A stretch of DNA of 64,000 nucleotides from Takakia lepidozioides (Eukaryota; Streptophyta; Takakiopsida; Takakiales; Takakiaceae), in assembly GCA_030704615.1 (NCBI GenBank), contig CM060731.1, positions 9,178,001 to 9,242,000 on the forward strand, written 5' to 3'. How positions within the stretch are numbered: the first letter of the stretch is position 1; each line of letters starts with the position of its first letter. The notes beneath the pieces are model-generated. The model made no database searches. It saw only the letters and a program-made list of their open reading frames with translations, and had not been told where the DNA came from. Positions 45,547 through 58,804 of this stretch are shown piece after piece. The translations under genes and the position numbers were made by a program.

Positions 45547-47780
45547 GGCCAAATATTGCAAAACCTCTCCACTCCTTTGCACAGACTCTACTTCACTCTC
45601 CAGTTCTTCGCTCTCCGATCTCAACCTCCAAATTAGACGAGGCAAGAGACGGGCTGTGCATCACCCCAGATAGTCAAACCGAATTCTTCACCCTCTTTCG
45701 TGTCCGATCAACAGAAAGAAGTGAAGACGATCCTAGGTCTGATCCAGCCCGCAAAACATCGCTACTTTCAATCCGCAGCACAGCAGTGAACCGAAACCGA
45801 GGCAAAAGCGTAGAATCAGTAGAATCCATGATCCGCAAGTGCGGTGACATCATCGCTGGTGCCACGATTCCAATCAAACACGCACAGTTGCTCTTTCACG
45901 TGGTGTAGACGCATGCGTGCTCTTTGCGTCCTCACGTTCTCGCCGGCATGGCCTAAAGTGCATCAACCAAAACCAAGCTTTACTTTCCCCAATCTTAGGA
46001 CCAGTGATGTCAGTTTCCACTTACAAATGTTGCGTGGCATAGTTGTCCCCAAACATTCAAAGCTCAAAACGAAGTCTAACAAAGATATGATAGACAAATA
46101 CATTGGTACATGCTATTACCTGAGGAGGTTTTATAGTGTCCACAGGAGCAATCTCAGCTGCGCAGTGTATAGGAACAAAGGGGAAGAGGCTCTTATTTGC
46201 GCCAACTCCTGTTGGAGTCACATATGTATATATATACACCAACAACTTGGAGGGTGAGGAGAAAGTGTGCATTACATCCAGAAGATAGACTGTGATGCTG
46301 CGGACAATGGAGGCGTTGGGCACATACAGGCCCCATGCATTGGGACACAAAACAAGACCACCTCCTATCATGGAAGCAGAGATTACATTTACATTAAGTG
46401 ACACAAGCACATCGAAGGCATGGCTTGCGACAGTGTCCAACTTTGCTATTATATTTCTGGCATTATTCAGCACTATTGTACAATTATGCTTCCTCTTTGA
46501 ATACTGGAGGCTCAAACAATGATTGGATTTGGTACCAAAAGAATGAAGCTGAGAATGGTGTACTACAGTATACGCCTGCGATTGGAACTGTTCTGGGGAC
46601 ATGATTACTTGCATACTCCTCATGGAACCTGCAATGCTGCACCATTCTTAGGCAGAAACATGTTAGCTGCGCGCAACAACACTGTCAACACCAACTCCAG
46701 TGGATCCACAAATGCACTAGCCCCTTTCGATATGAGTTATGTTCGTTACCAGCCACATGACATGAATGGGCTACCAGCAGGGGCTTGACACAGAGACAGA
46801 CAAATAGAAGGAAATTCATAACGTTCCCAGAAAGGCTCATGTGACACAGTAGAAAGGTCAGCTTTAGAGGGTAATGGCCTTGACGCCTCTCCCAATAACC
46901 ATGCATTGGCTCCACTTGGTGCCTTGGTTTCTGGCCCTGTACAAGGTGTCTATTGCAGCCAACCCAGCTATAAAGGAGGGATCGTTGAGTCAACAGGTCA
47001 CTTAATCTGGAAGTACCCCGGGTGCTTCTGACCAGGTCTGGACAACCATTTTGTCTAGAAGGGAATCCTCTAGAACGGAAACCGTGTCAGCTAAATGCTA
47101 CACTTTTAGACACCTTCAAATTTTGCCAAAAACAGCCATGAAAATATTCACATACAAGGGCTTCTACAAGGAGTGTAAGATACGTGAGCTGAGATGAGTT
47201 GGCCATAAGCAATGAAGGGTGCAATATTTTTTCAAAGGGGAGCTGAGAGATATTTTGTGAAAGTCTACCTAGGATGTGATTACCTTAACATCAAGCTCCT
47301 AATGTGGGGGTGCACCTGACATTTAGACCACAATCTTGTCAAGAAGAATGAAATGATCCCCCTCTTTGTTGAAGGCAGGGCATCATTTCAATCTTCTCAA
47401 GAAGGGAGATTGGGAAGGAACTGGTAACTATCCAATCACATAGTTGACTCCTGGAGAGACTATGTTGAGTTCTAAACAAGAGTGGGGTCATTGATCTTGA
47501 AGTGCAAGAACAAGCAGGCTTAAGCATGATCGGCAAGTTGTTGATCACGAGTTCTACACTCAACCAGGTTGTTCAGGGTAGGAAAAGAGAAATCTGCATA
47601 CCTGCTCTTCCCAGGGGGCTAAAGAGCCTTCTACATGTCTTGGTCAGTAGCGAGATGTATATTCCAGATAAGATTATGCCGGACTCTCTTACCCAATCTG
47701 TGTTTCTCTATATGTATATGGAAGCATTATTTCGGCTTGTTCTAGAAGAGACGACAGGATGAATTCCAGGTCAGACGGTG
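45547..47780. other. intergenic; one unrecognised minus-strand frame
   Basis: The presumed CGLD27 promoter lies just above 45546. A minus-strand frame at 46057-46623 (188 codons) contains hydrophobic, protein-like sequence (VLVSLNVNVISASMIGGG) that might be an exon of a membrane protein, but no family is recognised and I do not call it a gene. The rest shows nothing clear. Confidence 0.35.
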
Positions 47781-48560
47781 GGGTCAGTTGAATCGCATGC
47801 CCAATACCAGACACCCTAAGATAATTGACACTATTTCTTGGAAGCCGGACAGTCCTGCTAAACAGGCTAAGTCTTGGCCGAAAAGCGTAGAAGAGATTTT
47901 CAAGTATCTGAATATATTTAGTCCAGAAGATGAAGCTGACCACGAGGGGGTTGTGTCCAAAGTCATGTCTGATGCCCAAGACTGTCCAATGAAAATGAAG
48001 TTAGGGATAGAACTTGCCTGAACTTGTTTCCAGTCTGTGACATGGGTGAGGACCTTAAGGATGATCTCAAGGGTCTACCTACCCTCCGCAAAAGACTGAA
48101 ATTTAAACTCAGGGCAGGAAGCCTACCTCTGAACAATAAACAGATGCAGAGAGGAAGAGGAGATTGCAATTGCCCGATGTGCAGGCAGCCTTAAGACAAT
48201 ATCCATTTTCTGATACATCGTCCGGGATATTCTCACCAGAGAGTGACCCTTGTCAGGACAATTGAGCACTTTGTCCCTGCATCTACGTTCACCAACTTTC
48301 AAAATCTTGAGCTTAAAGCCCTGGCCTTGTTGGGGTCTAATTGCTGGGGCAGCTCGTACACAGCAAGTTGATGCTTGTGTGAAGGGCTTTCTAGAGGATA
48401 TCTGGAACTAATTGTTTATACCAAGGTAAGTCACACTACCAGAGTGAGCCCCTCACACAGGTAGTGTCTGTTCCCTTTAGTTCCGCCCAAACTGGGCGCC
48501 GGGTCTATGGCTACGAGGCTGCGGCAAAGAGCTTCTGATGAGTACATTCTGTATATGTAT
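47781..48560 (+). pseudogene. LINE ORF2 3'-end fragment with RT-associated zinc finger remnant
   Basis: The frames in this stretch, broken by stops and shifts, match the LINE C-terminus seen at 62159-63060. They include GSLPLNNKQMQRGRGDCNCP, then HFLIHRPGYSHQR in place of HFLIHCPGFSHQR. The fragment ends with the word AAACTGGGCGCCGGGTC...GAGTACATTCT that also ends the copies at 62.5 and 63.05 kb. It is an old, dead insertion. Confidence 0.7.
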
Positions 48561-49329
48561 CTAAGAACCAAGTTAAGATGTGAAAGCAAAGGCTTTGGGA
48601 TAGAGGTAGTTGTACCACCATCCTCTATGGTATTTGCAGAGCTTGTGATGATCGGGGATAATACTGAAACCCCATCATTATATTTCATCCCTGGGTCTGC
48701 TCCAGAACCTAGACAAGCAGGGCTCGATCTAACTACTGCACTCTAGTAGGATTGTCTGTTGCCTTATCCAACAGACGATTCTCTGTAGCCAGATCTGCAT
48801 GACCACTATGTAAACTTGGGCTGAATCTAATACACTGTACTGAGCTGAAACTCCACAACCAGGATTAGTATCCTGCAGGGATCATGTTTTTTAAGGTACG
48901 TGATAGCTAACATTCCCAGGGAACGGTCAATGATTACATTCTTTAACCCCACTTTTTAGAAACTGGCAGTGCAATCATAGCCACATGTCACATCCCCAAG
49001 GTAGGGAGGTAGTGGTGGTCAGGATGTGATTTGTGGTGGGTTGTCAATGTCAGCTATGAAAGTAGCACTCAGATATCCTCACCCCGAGGCTGTGCCTAAG
49101 CTCAGGTGAACCTCACAATAGGCTCTGGGAGCAAGCCAAGAAATGCCAAAACCAGAGGGATTCCAGGATCATACATTTTACAACATTGAGGTTTGAATAA
49201 GAGACTACTCCATACTGCCTTTAAAACTTGGATGCCACATTGAATCGCCACGTCTTACGCTATCTACGGCTAGCATTCAGCCAGTTACAGTGACCGAGTC
49301 TCCCTGTATTAATTCGGCTGCAACTAACA

Positions 49330-49605
49330 CTCAGAGATTGTACTCATAAGACATTGTTTGCCGTAGCCTTGTGGCCATTGACCCCGCGCCCAGTTTGAAC
49401 GGAACATAAAGGGACTAAAGGGACTAACACTCAGAGAGAGAGAAGAAAAGAAAGTAAACATATTGTGTGCATTGGAGGGGATGAAGGAAAAAGAGAAAAA
49501 AATGAACATTCCCTCTGTGGAAGGCTCAAGCGACACAAGTAGAACCGAAAGAAAGAGAGAACTGCGTCAAACAACGTTTTATGAGTACATTCTCTCTCTT
49601 CATTG
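49330..49605. repeat. short LINE 3'-end fragments in both orientations
   Basis: 49343-49402 is the reverse complement of the terminal word found at about 62480-62535 (CAAACTGGGCGC...GTCTTATGAG). About 49562-49600 carries the neighbouring CAAACAACGTTTTATGAGTA word on the plus strand. Together they look like the two edges of a rearranged insertion. Confidence 0.65.
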
Positions 49606-50060
49606 TGCTACTGATATCCTTGGGCCCTTGGTACCTACGGGCATTTCAAAATCTATTTTATCTTTCTTTCTTGTTTCTTTTCTCCTTGGGGGCATAGGCC
49701 ATGTTTGGGCAGAACCGACAAAGAGAGAGAGCAAGAGGTGTTATGAGCATCGACACTAAACTCAAGGCAACCGCCACTCCCTGGTAGCCACATTGATATT
49801 GACAAGGAGCAATAGAAAGAGTAAGCACATACATTGAGGTTCGTTGAGATAGCGGATTGTTGAAGGGCACGTCAGTGATGTACACAACCCAAGCCCCTGC
49901 ATGATTCAAGCAAGTACCAATCACTCTAGCAGCACAGCAAATGTTTACATCAATGCTTCTGTTGGTAATGCCTGACTGCCTCACAGGTCCAATCATGCCC
50001 ACATACTGTAGATCCGCCGTAAAACGGCAGATAGTTGCTTGAAGGACTGAGAATCATGGG

Positions 50061-52376
50061 TCAAGCTGGACACACCCGCTGCACAAGTGTTGACTTTTTG
50101 GGCTTGCCAAAGTACTTGTGACCAGTCATTTTCATCCAATCTTCTTGTATTTCTTTGCGGGTTAGAACCAAGTGAAGCTTTGGCAGTTTCAAAGGTGGAG
50201 GAGCAGGTTCTTCATTGGCTAGGCGATGTGCCACCCGCTTAGAGCGCTTGGTGGCTCCCTTGGTAGCACTGGTTGGCATCGTTTCTGCCACCGCCTGCAC
50301 AGCTTCATTGCCCCGGTTCCTACAGCAACCCAGCAAGTTCTGCCTGACTTTCAGTACCTCCAAATCAGGTGCATTATGTCTGGTGGCATGCCACCAACCT
50401 ATTCCCCTGACAACAGCCACCCTCCAACCTCAATCTGGCCTGCTAATCTGTTTCAACAAAAACACAGGTATATAAACTTGCAAATTTTGAGTTTGATATT
50501 GGAAGCACATTGAACTGGGTGCTCATGTCAAAGACAACCATTGTTGCTTGAAAAGCAGTTCCTAAGAGGAAAGACTTCAGCTTGTCTTCTGAACCAGCTC
50601 ACCAAGAATGGTTGACAGCCTACTGCTGTAGAAACTATAAGATATGCCGCCCCTCAAAGTTACGACTTTGGTGCCCAACGCGAAAGTACTGCCATCTTCA
50701 CGTGAATATCCTACACAGACTTCTACACAACATAACTTACCAATCTAAGCAGTCAAATTTGCAACACCTAGTAAGAAAATTCAGTATGATCCTTCATCAC
50801 ATGCACCCAGTCAACCCTGAATGACTGATGGACACTCGAGATTGAGAAAATCCAGACAATGGATTACAATAAATTAAATGATATACATCCCAATGCTCCT
50901 ACCTATATTCATGTACAAGAAGACATCTGTATATGGATTTATAAATACAGAAAAACATCTATGATTTCCAATAACAGTGAGAGTAACATGAGCACCTTCA
51001 ACATCTAACAAGCAGCTGAAGCATTTCTGTGGCAAGTCTCGTAGAAAAGTGGAGATCTTCCCAGCATGTACAGCCCTGCCGTGCAAGTTTGCTAAAGCAC
51101 GTTGTACATAGCCAGACCTAGCCACAGAACCTAGTCTGTAGTCCCCTCATATTCCATGAGCTAGAGGCGGGGAATTACACTATTACCCTATGAGCCCTTG
51201 CCACACTCGAATCCTAGCTAATCAATCCCTTGACCTCACAATGCCTGTCAACCATGCTTCGAATATCACAAGGCATCTGCGGTCTGATGAACGTAGCTGA
51301 AAATCAAGAACAACTACAAGGCAAGACCACACTGGGCACCAATACCAGTTGATCCTCCATGGCACTTCATAAAGGTAGGGAAATGTAAAATTACCAAAAG
51401 CTGAATAGCGAGAGCCAAACGAAGAATGTGACGGTAAGTATCAGCAACGTCACTACTTAATACACAAGACAAAGTCATGAAGGTACGATACCTTGTCAAA
51501 GACCGCAAACCACGCTCCATTTCCTCCTTGGGAGGAGTGAAGGACCGTGGTAAGTGTCGCTGTCTTCGGCAGGCAAGCGGTTGAGGCAGCTCCTGCTGTG
51601 GGGCAAGTTGCTGAGGCTGTCGCCGAGCATGAGTGGCCTGCACTGCCTGCTGCTTACACCGACGCATCCTCCCACGTTCAAAGTCTGCAGAGTCTCCCAG
51701 GGTGTTTGGCGCAGCCCGCTTCTGCTCCATCTCATGGTCTTGGCCATGCTTTTTGACATCTGTGCGTTGCCTCTGATGCTGTTTCTTTACCCGTATTCTC
51801 TGGTTAACAACAGTAGCTTCAGGTCCCTGTGAGTCTGCTGCAGGTTCTTCCCCTTCTGCATCTCTCTCTTCCAAACCTTCGTGCTTTTGCAGTCTCATGC
51901 CATCTTCGTCACTGGAATGCCATGAAATAATGAGGACAACGAACAAAGCCATAGTCCTACCTCCACTGTCCAATCTCATGCAAGTTGCTACAAATTTCAA
52001 GACCAGATTTCATTGCGTTGGCGAACTACCATTCAAATTTGGAATACAAAAGTCAAAGCACTTCCTTGAGTAGAGACTAGGAGCAGTGAGGTTGAAGTAC
52101 CTTTTTCCATAGAATGGCTTGGTGCCAGCACCCTCCACAACCTCATTGTCTTCATGCCGCTTACGGCCGCCATGCGTAGCACGGGAGCTGGATGTAGGAC
52201 ACCCAAGGACAACCCCTTACAAGATGACATATGGAACGTCACTTTGTTATTTTGAATAGTTGTAGGGCATCAACTTCATCTTTGTTTCATGACAACTAGT
52301 AGCAGAGATGCAGTTGCTTCTCCAGGCTTACCAACAAAGCAGACACTGACCTGCACAGCTCTCGTTGCCATTCCAT
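50061..52376 (-). CDS. DUF1639 family protein
   Basis: Exons supported by phase: exon 4 at 50319-50061, exon 3 at 51911-51492, and exon 2 ending at 52101 (start near 52205). A short first exon ends at a CAG|GTCAGT donor near 52350, with candidate ATGs at 52376 and 52371; its phase to exon 2 is not resolved. The C-terminus carries the DUF1639 signature (HLVLTRKEIQEDWMKMTGHK, then a GKPKKSTLVQ basic end). Exon 3 is Gln/Arg/Glu-rich and probably disordered (QHQRQRTDVKKHGQDHEMEQ). The function of this plant family is unknown; the basic tail suggests a nuclear or nucleic-acid role, which is inference. The stretch 50320-51491 is an intron with no other gene seen. Confidence 0.78.
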
Positions 52377-53654
52377 GAATCTCTCACTCCTCACAACTGC
52401 CCGTCTTGTTCCTGTTGGCTGCATCACACAACGAATGAAGGCACCTGCTAGTGAGTCAATCCCGCTTGCCATTCCAAGCAGAAAATACGTGACTTACCCA
52501 AACTGGATATGCAGGCACAATTCCAAGTCCTCTACACACACAGAGTGCAGGTATATGGACCAAAATGGACCAGAAATTAAGTCAATCAGCAGCATAATAT
52601 TCAAAAGCACGTCACAAGAAAACCAATACGAACATTAAATGTTTGTACTTTAATCGGACAAAATCCAAACAACTAAGAATTGCACAGACGAAGGAGCCTG
52701 ATCCTTCCCAGCATTTTTCAGCCAAAACTGTCACAGCTCTCAGAGAAAACGGCAAGTACGTTGCTTAGCCAACTAACCAAACACCACTGAATCAGCTCGA
52801 CCAACTCTTACGTATCTTGAAGTCTCAGCAAGAAGCGACAGCCGCAACGTTCTATAATCTTGGAAGTCCGACTTCAACAAATTGCCATGGAACTGAAATT
52901 TCAAACACCTCGCCACACAAAAAGCTTACCACATTACGACTCACAACGGCTTACCGCATCAACAGCTGTCGCTGCAGCCATGTCCAAGCCCTTCCGCTCC
53001 TCGGCTCAGAAGAAGCACCAGTGAATCGCAGCCAAAAAAGGAGCGGGACGACTACAACAACACCCCCAGACACGTGTGTCGCAATGCATCCGGGTCAGCA
53101 AGCAACCATCCCAAACCGGAAGCACGCTCCAATCCCTCCCCTCCCAGTTGCTCCTCTCCTCTGCCAATTGTAGCGCGCGTGGCTGCTCCCCCGCAGCTCA
53201 TCGCGGCCGCCCGCCCGTTTCTGCAGACTATCCATCCATCACCACCTCCATCGACGGATAATCGTCGCCCGTGGATGGATGTCTTGTGAATCGGTGGTCC
53301 AGCATCTCCTATTTACTGCAGGTGGCAATCGCCTTTAAAGCAGGAGATTGGATATATATATATATAACGTCTCGCCATTAATCAACATCCATCTATCCAT
53401 CCATTCATCCATCAAACATTGTCTAAATAACATCCACAGTCACCAGACGTTAGCATCAGTCGGTAGCTCTGTTGAATACTGCCACCCGGGTGATCGTGGG
53501 TTCGAATTCTTCTGCCTGCTTGTGGTCGGCGAGGTTGCTTCGGAAAAGGCCATTTTTCTATTCTTTTGGACCGCCTTGTTGTCGGCGTAAGCTGGATAAG
53601 TGCAATGTGCGCCACCCCAGGTGAATCGGGGCTTCTGAAGCCTTAAAACAAGCC
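52377..53654. other. intergenic region upstream of the DUF1639 gene
   Basis: Presumed promoter and leader of the DUF1639 gene (minus strand). A (TA)n stretch lies near 53353-53365 and CATCCATCTATCCATCC-type short repeats near 53385-53415. No further gene seen. Confidence 0.4.
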
Positions 53655-53710
53655 TGAAGCATGTACTCCTTTCCTCTCAAGAAGCAAGGTTTCACAGCAA
53701 AAAACAAGCC

Positions 53711-54149
53711 TGAAGCATGTACTCCTTTCCTCTCAAGAAGCAAGGTTTCACAACAAAGGGGCGAGCGGAAAGAGCAAGCAACGCGCAAGAGGAGGATCAA
53801 ACACACGGATCTGACACAAAACAGCTCTTATCCAAAGCTTGTACACCAAAATCACATATACACTAACACCCGAGTACACCACCCTGACCTTGTGTCAGGC
53901 GTCGTCTTTATACAAAAGCCCTAGCTTTAGTGGCCCGCTGCGTGGCGTGGCGTCACAAGCCAAGACCCACGACGCCGCCTTGTAGCCCTGGATCTGATGA
54001 AGGGCCAGGATCGAGCCACCAGCCAAAACTAACCCTAACCTAGATATCACGGTTTAACGGCTTTATACGCCAGAAAAAATACTACGGATGTGTATCGCCG
54101 TTTTGGATGAAACGGGCCATTTCTAGGCTAAGCAAATATGGGCTTTACA
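53711..54149 (-). repeat. 3' LTR of the defective gypsy element
   Basis: Starts TGAAGCATGTACTCC and ends GGGCTTTACA; about 439 bp. It matches 58805-59251 with scattered substitutions and small indels. Confidence 0.85.
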
Positions 54150-54159
54150 TCTATGAAGC

Positions 54160-54195
54160 CTACCCCCCCCCCCTTCCCACCCCGCCCCACCCCGA
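54160..54195 (-). other. polypurine tract
   Basis: The minus strand is almost all G and A here (runs such as GGGTGGGAAGGGGGG) directly inside the 3' LTR. This is the expected primer for plus-strand DNA synthesis. Confidence 0.7.
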
Positions 54196-54703
54196 AAAAT
54201 CCTGAGCTCCGCGAAGGAAAACAAATAATAGGAAATATCACCCTCCACTGTTGGGTGAAAAACCTACCAAGGGAAAACCTGGCATCTGCAAGTTGGGCCG
54301 AGTACAAAACCTTTGGCTAGAAAAACCGTGCAGGGAGTACAGATGATGATATACCATGAAACTAAAATGTTTCTAAGTCCTAGAGAGGTCAAGTCCGAGG
54401 ACTCTAAGAGTCACTATCCGCAAACTAAGACTAAGCCGCTGAGAGAGAAGATGATCAAGCTGAAGTAGATCGGTTAAGAAGATCAAGACATCACCCCACC
54501 GTGCGCCCCTCCACATTGATACATGTAAGATCAAAAACTAGCTCGGAATGCACCAAGTCTGTCAAGGAAACGAGTTCATCCTGCACTTCAGTAATAGAGC
54601 CTTGTGGAAGAAGGAGAGCACGTTGCCCACGTAAAATCTGATAGATCAAATATGGACCATCGATCTTGAGCTTAGATTTGCATGCATGTTTGCCATGTTG
54701 TAA

Positions 54704-55568
54704 TCAAACGCACACGGTCTGTTCCACCTGAAACAAGTTAGAATACTTGACACGCTTGTTAAAATTACGGGCCTGGGTTAGCTGAGCCTTACCAATGTTC
54801 GTTATGGCATCATGGATAGACACCGCATGTCGAGCATGAACATCCTCAACAAAGGTCTCAAGATCAACTGAATCAGCAACAGTAGAGATAAGAGGGGTAT
54901 AATGCAAATGAGAAACACACTTGCGACCATACAACAACTTAAAATGAGCCTTCTTGGTGCTAGCATGCACGGCGGTGCGATAAGCAAAGAGAATATGGGG
55001 AAGAAAGGTATTCCACTCCCTGGTAAGTGCGTCATTTTTCTCCAACATTCGGCAAAGAGTTTGGTTGAAGCGTTCTGTGAGGCCATTGATCTGGGGATGG
55101 TACGGGGTTGTGGTGGAATGCTTAACACCGAAATTGAAACAAATCGCCGTGAGGAGCTGGTTACAAAACTCCTTGCCCTGATCCGTTAGTATCTCCCGAA
55201 GACACCCATGTCGCATAAGGATCTCATTGAAGAAGAACTGAGCTACAACATCACTAGCCTTGGAACGCAAAGGCCGTCCGACTTCTACCCACTTAGTCAA
55301 AGTAGTCGGTAGCAACACAAAGGTAGCTTCGACCCTTTGATGTGAGTGCGAGGGGTCCTACCAAGTTAATGCCAACACGAGCAAAAGCATGGGTGATAAG
55401 CAAAGGCTGCAGCTCATACAAGATCCGGGCCCTAGGAAAAGCAATGTTAGCACGACAACCTTCACACCTGGAGATGAACTCGGTGACGTCTCGGTGAATT
55501 CCCAGCCAATAGTATACCTCTTGGATGCAGGTCACAGTTTTATTGATACCAGGATGACCTGCATACAA
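54704..55568 (-). pseudogene. gypsy integrase
   Basis: The zinc-binding part (HPGINKTVTCIQ ... CEGCRANI) and first catalytic Asp (VATDYF) lie in the frame at 55568-55293. The remaining core follows after a one-base shift: ILTDQGKEFCNQ with the second Asp and TPYHPQINGLTERFNQTL with the Glu. All three catalytic residues are present but in two frames. No chromodomain is seen downstream. Confidence 0.88.
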
Positions 55569-56095
55569 GGAACAATGGAAACACTCCTATAAAACATTCA
55601 GCTGGCTCCGTGGTGGCACCTCCAAGTAGCATGGCACTCCCCCTCTAGTGAGTTCCTTGAAAAGCTTATCACCCATGAAATGCCATGAAATGATGAGTAG
55701 ACACATGATAGAGAATTTGTTTACGCAAGGACTCGGAAAGGCCAGCTGACGAACGCCGTGATTGGCATCGCTGGAGTAGCGTAACATGTAGCTGATTATC
55801 CATGACTGCACTGCACATAAGAGGTAGACAATGAGTTTTAGAAAAGGTGGTCTGGAGTGCCTGCACCTATGATCTCCAGCCAGGGATACCTTCATCTCAT
55901 TTGTTACTACTCATGGACAGCCAAATCAGGCCTTGAGGCTCAAGCCAATAGTCACACCGGAGTGCAGCAGCTGAATCACAACAAACTCGGGGGCCTAGGA
56001 AAGAGAAGAGCTGAAACACAACAAGGAACTTCCGCCAAACTATCTGAATTCTCGCTAAGCGATAGATCCACCATACATACTAACACACGAATAAA

Positions 56096-56490
56096 TCAAC
56101 CAGAATCATCAAGAAGGCTAGACCAGCCCCAAGCAGCCAATATGCCATGTGAATCCAAGGCCAAGGGGTATTGATCAGCACAAAAAAGGTTGAGAAGAGG
56201 GGCAGGATCAGGAGGAGGGGCTGCATCAGCAGCAGCAAGGTCATCCAAGGTGAACATAGGCTTGCTGGCAGGAGGATCAACCCGTGTGAGTGCATTAGCA
56301 TTTGTGTTCTCCTTGCCTTTCTTGTAGACTATATCCATGTCAAATTCCTGCAGATACATAGCTCATCTAGCAAGTCTGCCATGAAGTTCCCTTGGCTTAA
56401 CAAGGGCCTTAAGTGGAAGATGATCAGTCTCCACCACAAACCGGCTACCATGCAAATATTGTCTGAAATGCTTCACACCAAATACTAAGG
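56096..56490 (-). pseudogene. gypsy RNase H
   Basis: Reads LVFGVKHFRQYLHGSRFVV, ETDHLPLKAL, then LARxAMYLQEFDMDIVYKKG, where x is a TGA in place of the usual Trp codon, and NANALTRVDPPAS. Upstream it is joined directly to a Ser/Gly-rich frame (56500-57266) with no reverse transcriptase between them. Confidence 0.85.
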
Positions 56491-56499
56491 CCAGGCTGT

Positions 56500-58607
56500 G
56501 GCACACCACTAATGGGAGGAGTGGACGTCATTCCCACCATAGGAGTTGTTCTAGAGCTTAAATTGCTAGCATGAACAGGGACTGTATTGACATTGCTAGC
56601 ATGTATACCCATACCCAGATTAGCTGCAGTTCGTGGCAATCCCTCCATCTGTTGAACAGGAAGAGTTCCCACACGACTTGCATAACCAACAGACGAGGTG
56701 GAGGGCACTGATGCTACTGTCCCCCCACCTGCAGCAAGACTGGAGACATTCAACAAAGGGACAACACTCGGATGCAAACTTGAATTCAAAGAGCTAGTCC
56801 CTCCCCCGAGAATGGGATTAGGGAGGCTAATCACAGGCATATGCATCAGACTCGTTACTGGGGCCGACATACCGCTCATCGTAGCCCAAACATCCGAACC
56901 AGACCCGTCTACCCCCTGAACATGAACAGGCCGATGGGAGGGCATACCGTTTAATTCCCGAGCCAGCGTAGGCTTGGTTCGTCCAGCCACCAAGGCTTCA
57001 TCACTCCGATCATAAACAGAGAGGCCCTCAGGGTTGGCTATCCCAGAACCCTCATCTACCAATGCAATACCAGTTGGGGACTCTACAACTGCTCCCATCG
57101 TACTAGCATTAAAAAATTCATCATCACTCACCATGAAATTGCCTGCCTGCAGGTTGTCCGATCCCTCATTCATTTCTACTACACTTTCGGCCAGCGGCTC
57201 TCCTGAACTATTCATGGACCTCTGTCTTCCGGATCTCAACCAAGTAGCTCTAGAATCACCTAGCATGCAAGAAACGAAGTTAGATCGGATGCATAACCTT
57301 TAAGCAGCAGGGATATGGAGAGTGGGCCGAGCACTTGGCGAGCTGTCCTCTGGAACCCAAGTGGAACAATATATCACCCTCAACACCTTGTGTGACTGCA
57401 ACTCGTAAACTCCCAACACCAGCCACTCCCAACCGTCAGCTCCCTTAAGCCAAAAACCAACGCGGGTTGTGTCACCCTCTCTCCAGGTGCGCGAAAGCAC
57501 AACTGAGTTCGAGTAGTCACTCAATCTCTCAAACGCACTCGGACGAACCACTCGCTGTGAAGCAAAGGTAGTACCCACACCCAAGACTACTAGATCAGAT
57601 GACTGCACTATCAAGGCCCCACCCTTCAGACCATCAACCAACTATGAATAAGTAGGTGCCAAGGCGCAGGGCCGGAGCTGAAACCGTAGTACCCTTAAGA
57701 TCAAAGCCCCCGTGCCTTGTAACATTAATGACAACCAACGTCGCCCTACCACACTAGGGCCATAATGAAGCTCCGCACTTCGAACACCAGAGAGAGGTAA
57801 ATATAAACCAACTTCTAACCAGATCAATTCCCGATGGTGCAGAAAACGCGACTTGATCGTTCTAGACGACAGATTTTCTTCGTTGCGCAACTCAAATTCT
57901 CGCCTAGCAAGTTGTCTGGCTCTGGACACCACCGCACCAGGCTCAAGCAAAGGTCTCGTGAACAGGGCCTCGTGATGACTGGTTAATGCAGCAAGGTCAC
58001 CTACGACAGCTCTTTCTACACGCTCAAACAAAACTGATCCTCGTCACATATCTCACACAACAAATCATCTACTTCCTGCGACAACTCGATATTCCTCTCT
58101 AACTCTACTGCCTGCTGCATACTCTCGAAATATTCAGGTCTAGGATCAACAAAGTTGTCAAAATTATAATATTCCGGGTCACAATTATCTAGAGAACTGT
58201 CAGATTTTTCAAACCTTGGCGACCACGCCTTGCCTCATCTAAATTGTCATAATAACTACACCCGGAGAACCCAATGAAACTACAAGGGCTGGAACACAAG
58301 TGGTTGGTTCAAGGAGAGGCGATGCTGGTAAGGCAACACTGCCAGACCGCGCGCTGTCGGCCGTGTTAGCAGCAACAAGAACGTCGGCAGAGTTAGAAAC
58401 GACAGGGTTGGTTTCAACAACAGGAGGAGCAACAGGAACGACACCAACAGAACAAGGAGTGACAACAAGGTTAGTTTCCACACTAGGATTAGTTTCAACA
58501 ACAAGTTCCACACTAATCTGAAGAAGCAGGCTCTCCCCTTCTCTACGAGCTACACAAGACAAGTCACGAACAGTAGTCATTCCCTGCAACCACACCCCAG
58601 CGCGCAA
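56500..58607 (-). pseudogene. unrecognised frames in the gag position
   Basis: Several minus-strand frames (57266-56500, 57641-57300, 58031-57642, 58607-58239) are protein-like: Ser/Gly/Val-rich stretches, an acidic segment (CDPEYYNFDNFVDPRPEYFE) near 58150, and Trp-containing blocks. Their place between the 5' LTR and RNase H suggests gag and linker sequence, but I see no gag or zinc-knuckle signature. Confidence 0.45.
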
Positions 58608-58804
58608 TGTGAGACGGCGATATCACAACAACAGGAGAAAATACGGCAATGCGAGGAGCCGCCATTGATAACACGCATTAGCAAACCATTTAGGCAGCAA
58701 GATGTAGAGCAGATCCCGCGAGAAAGACCTAACTGACCCTGACAGCGCGGGCAATATCCACCAACGCCTATGGTACCCGGTTTGTCTCCACCATAAAACA
58801 TTCC

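Noticed and set aside
46057-46623. 188-codon minus-strand frame as a gene
   Set aside because: Some hydrophobic, protein-like stretches, but no family match, no clear splice partners and no conserved context. Kept only as a note in the intergenic entry.
49658-50002. Minus-strand frame downstream of the DUF1639 gene as a membrane protein
   Set aside because: Short, no recognised family, and partly over LINE-derived flank.
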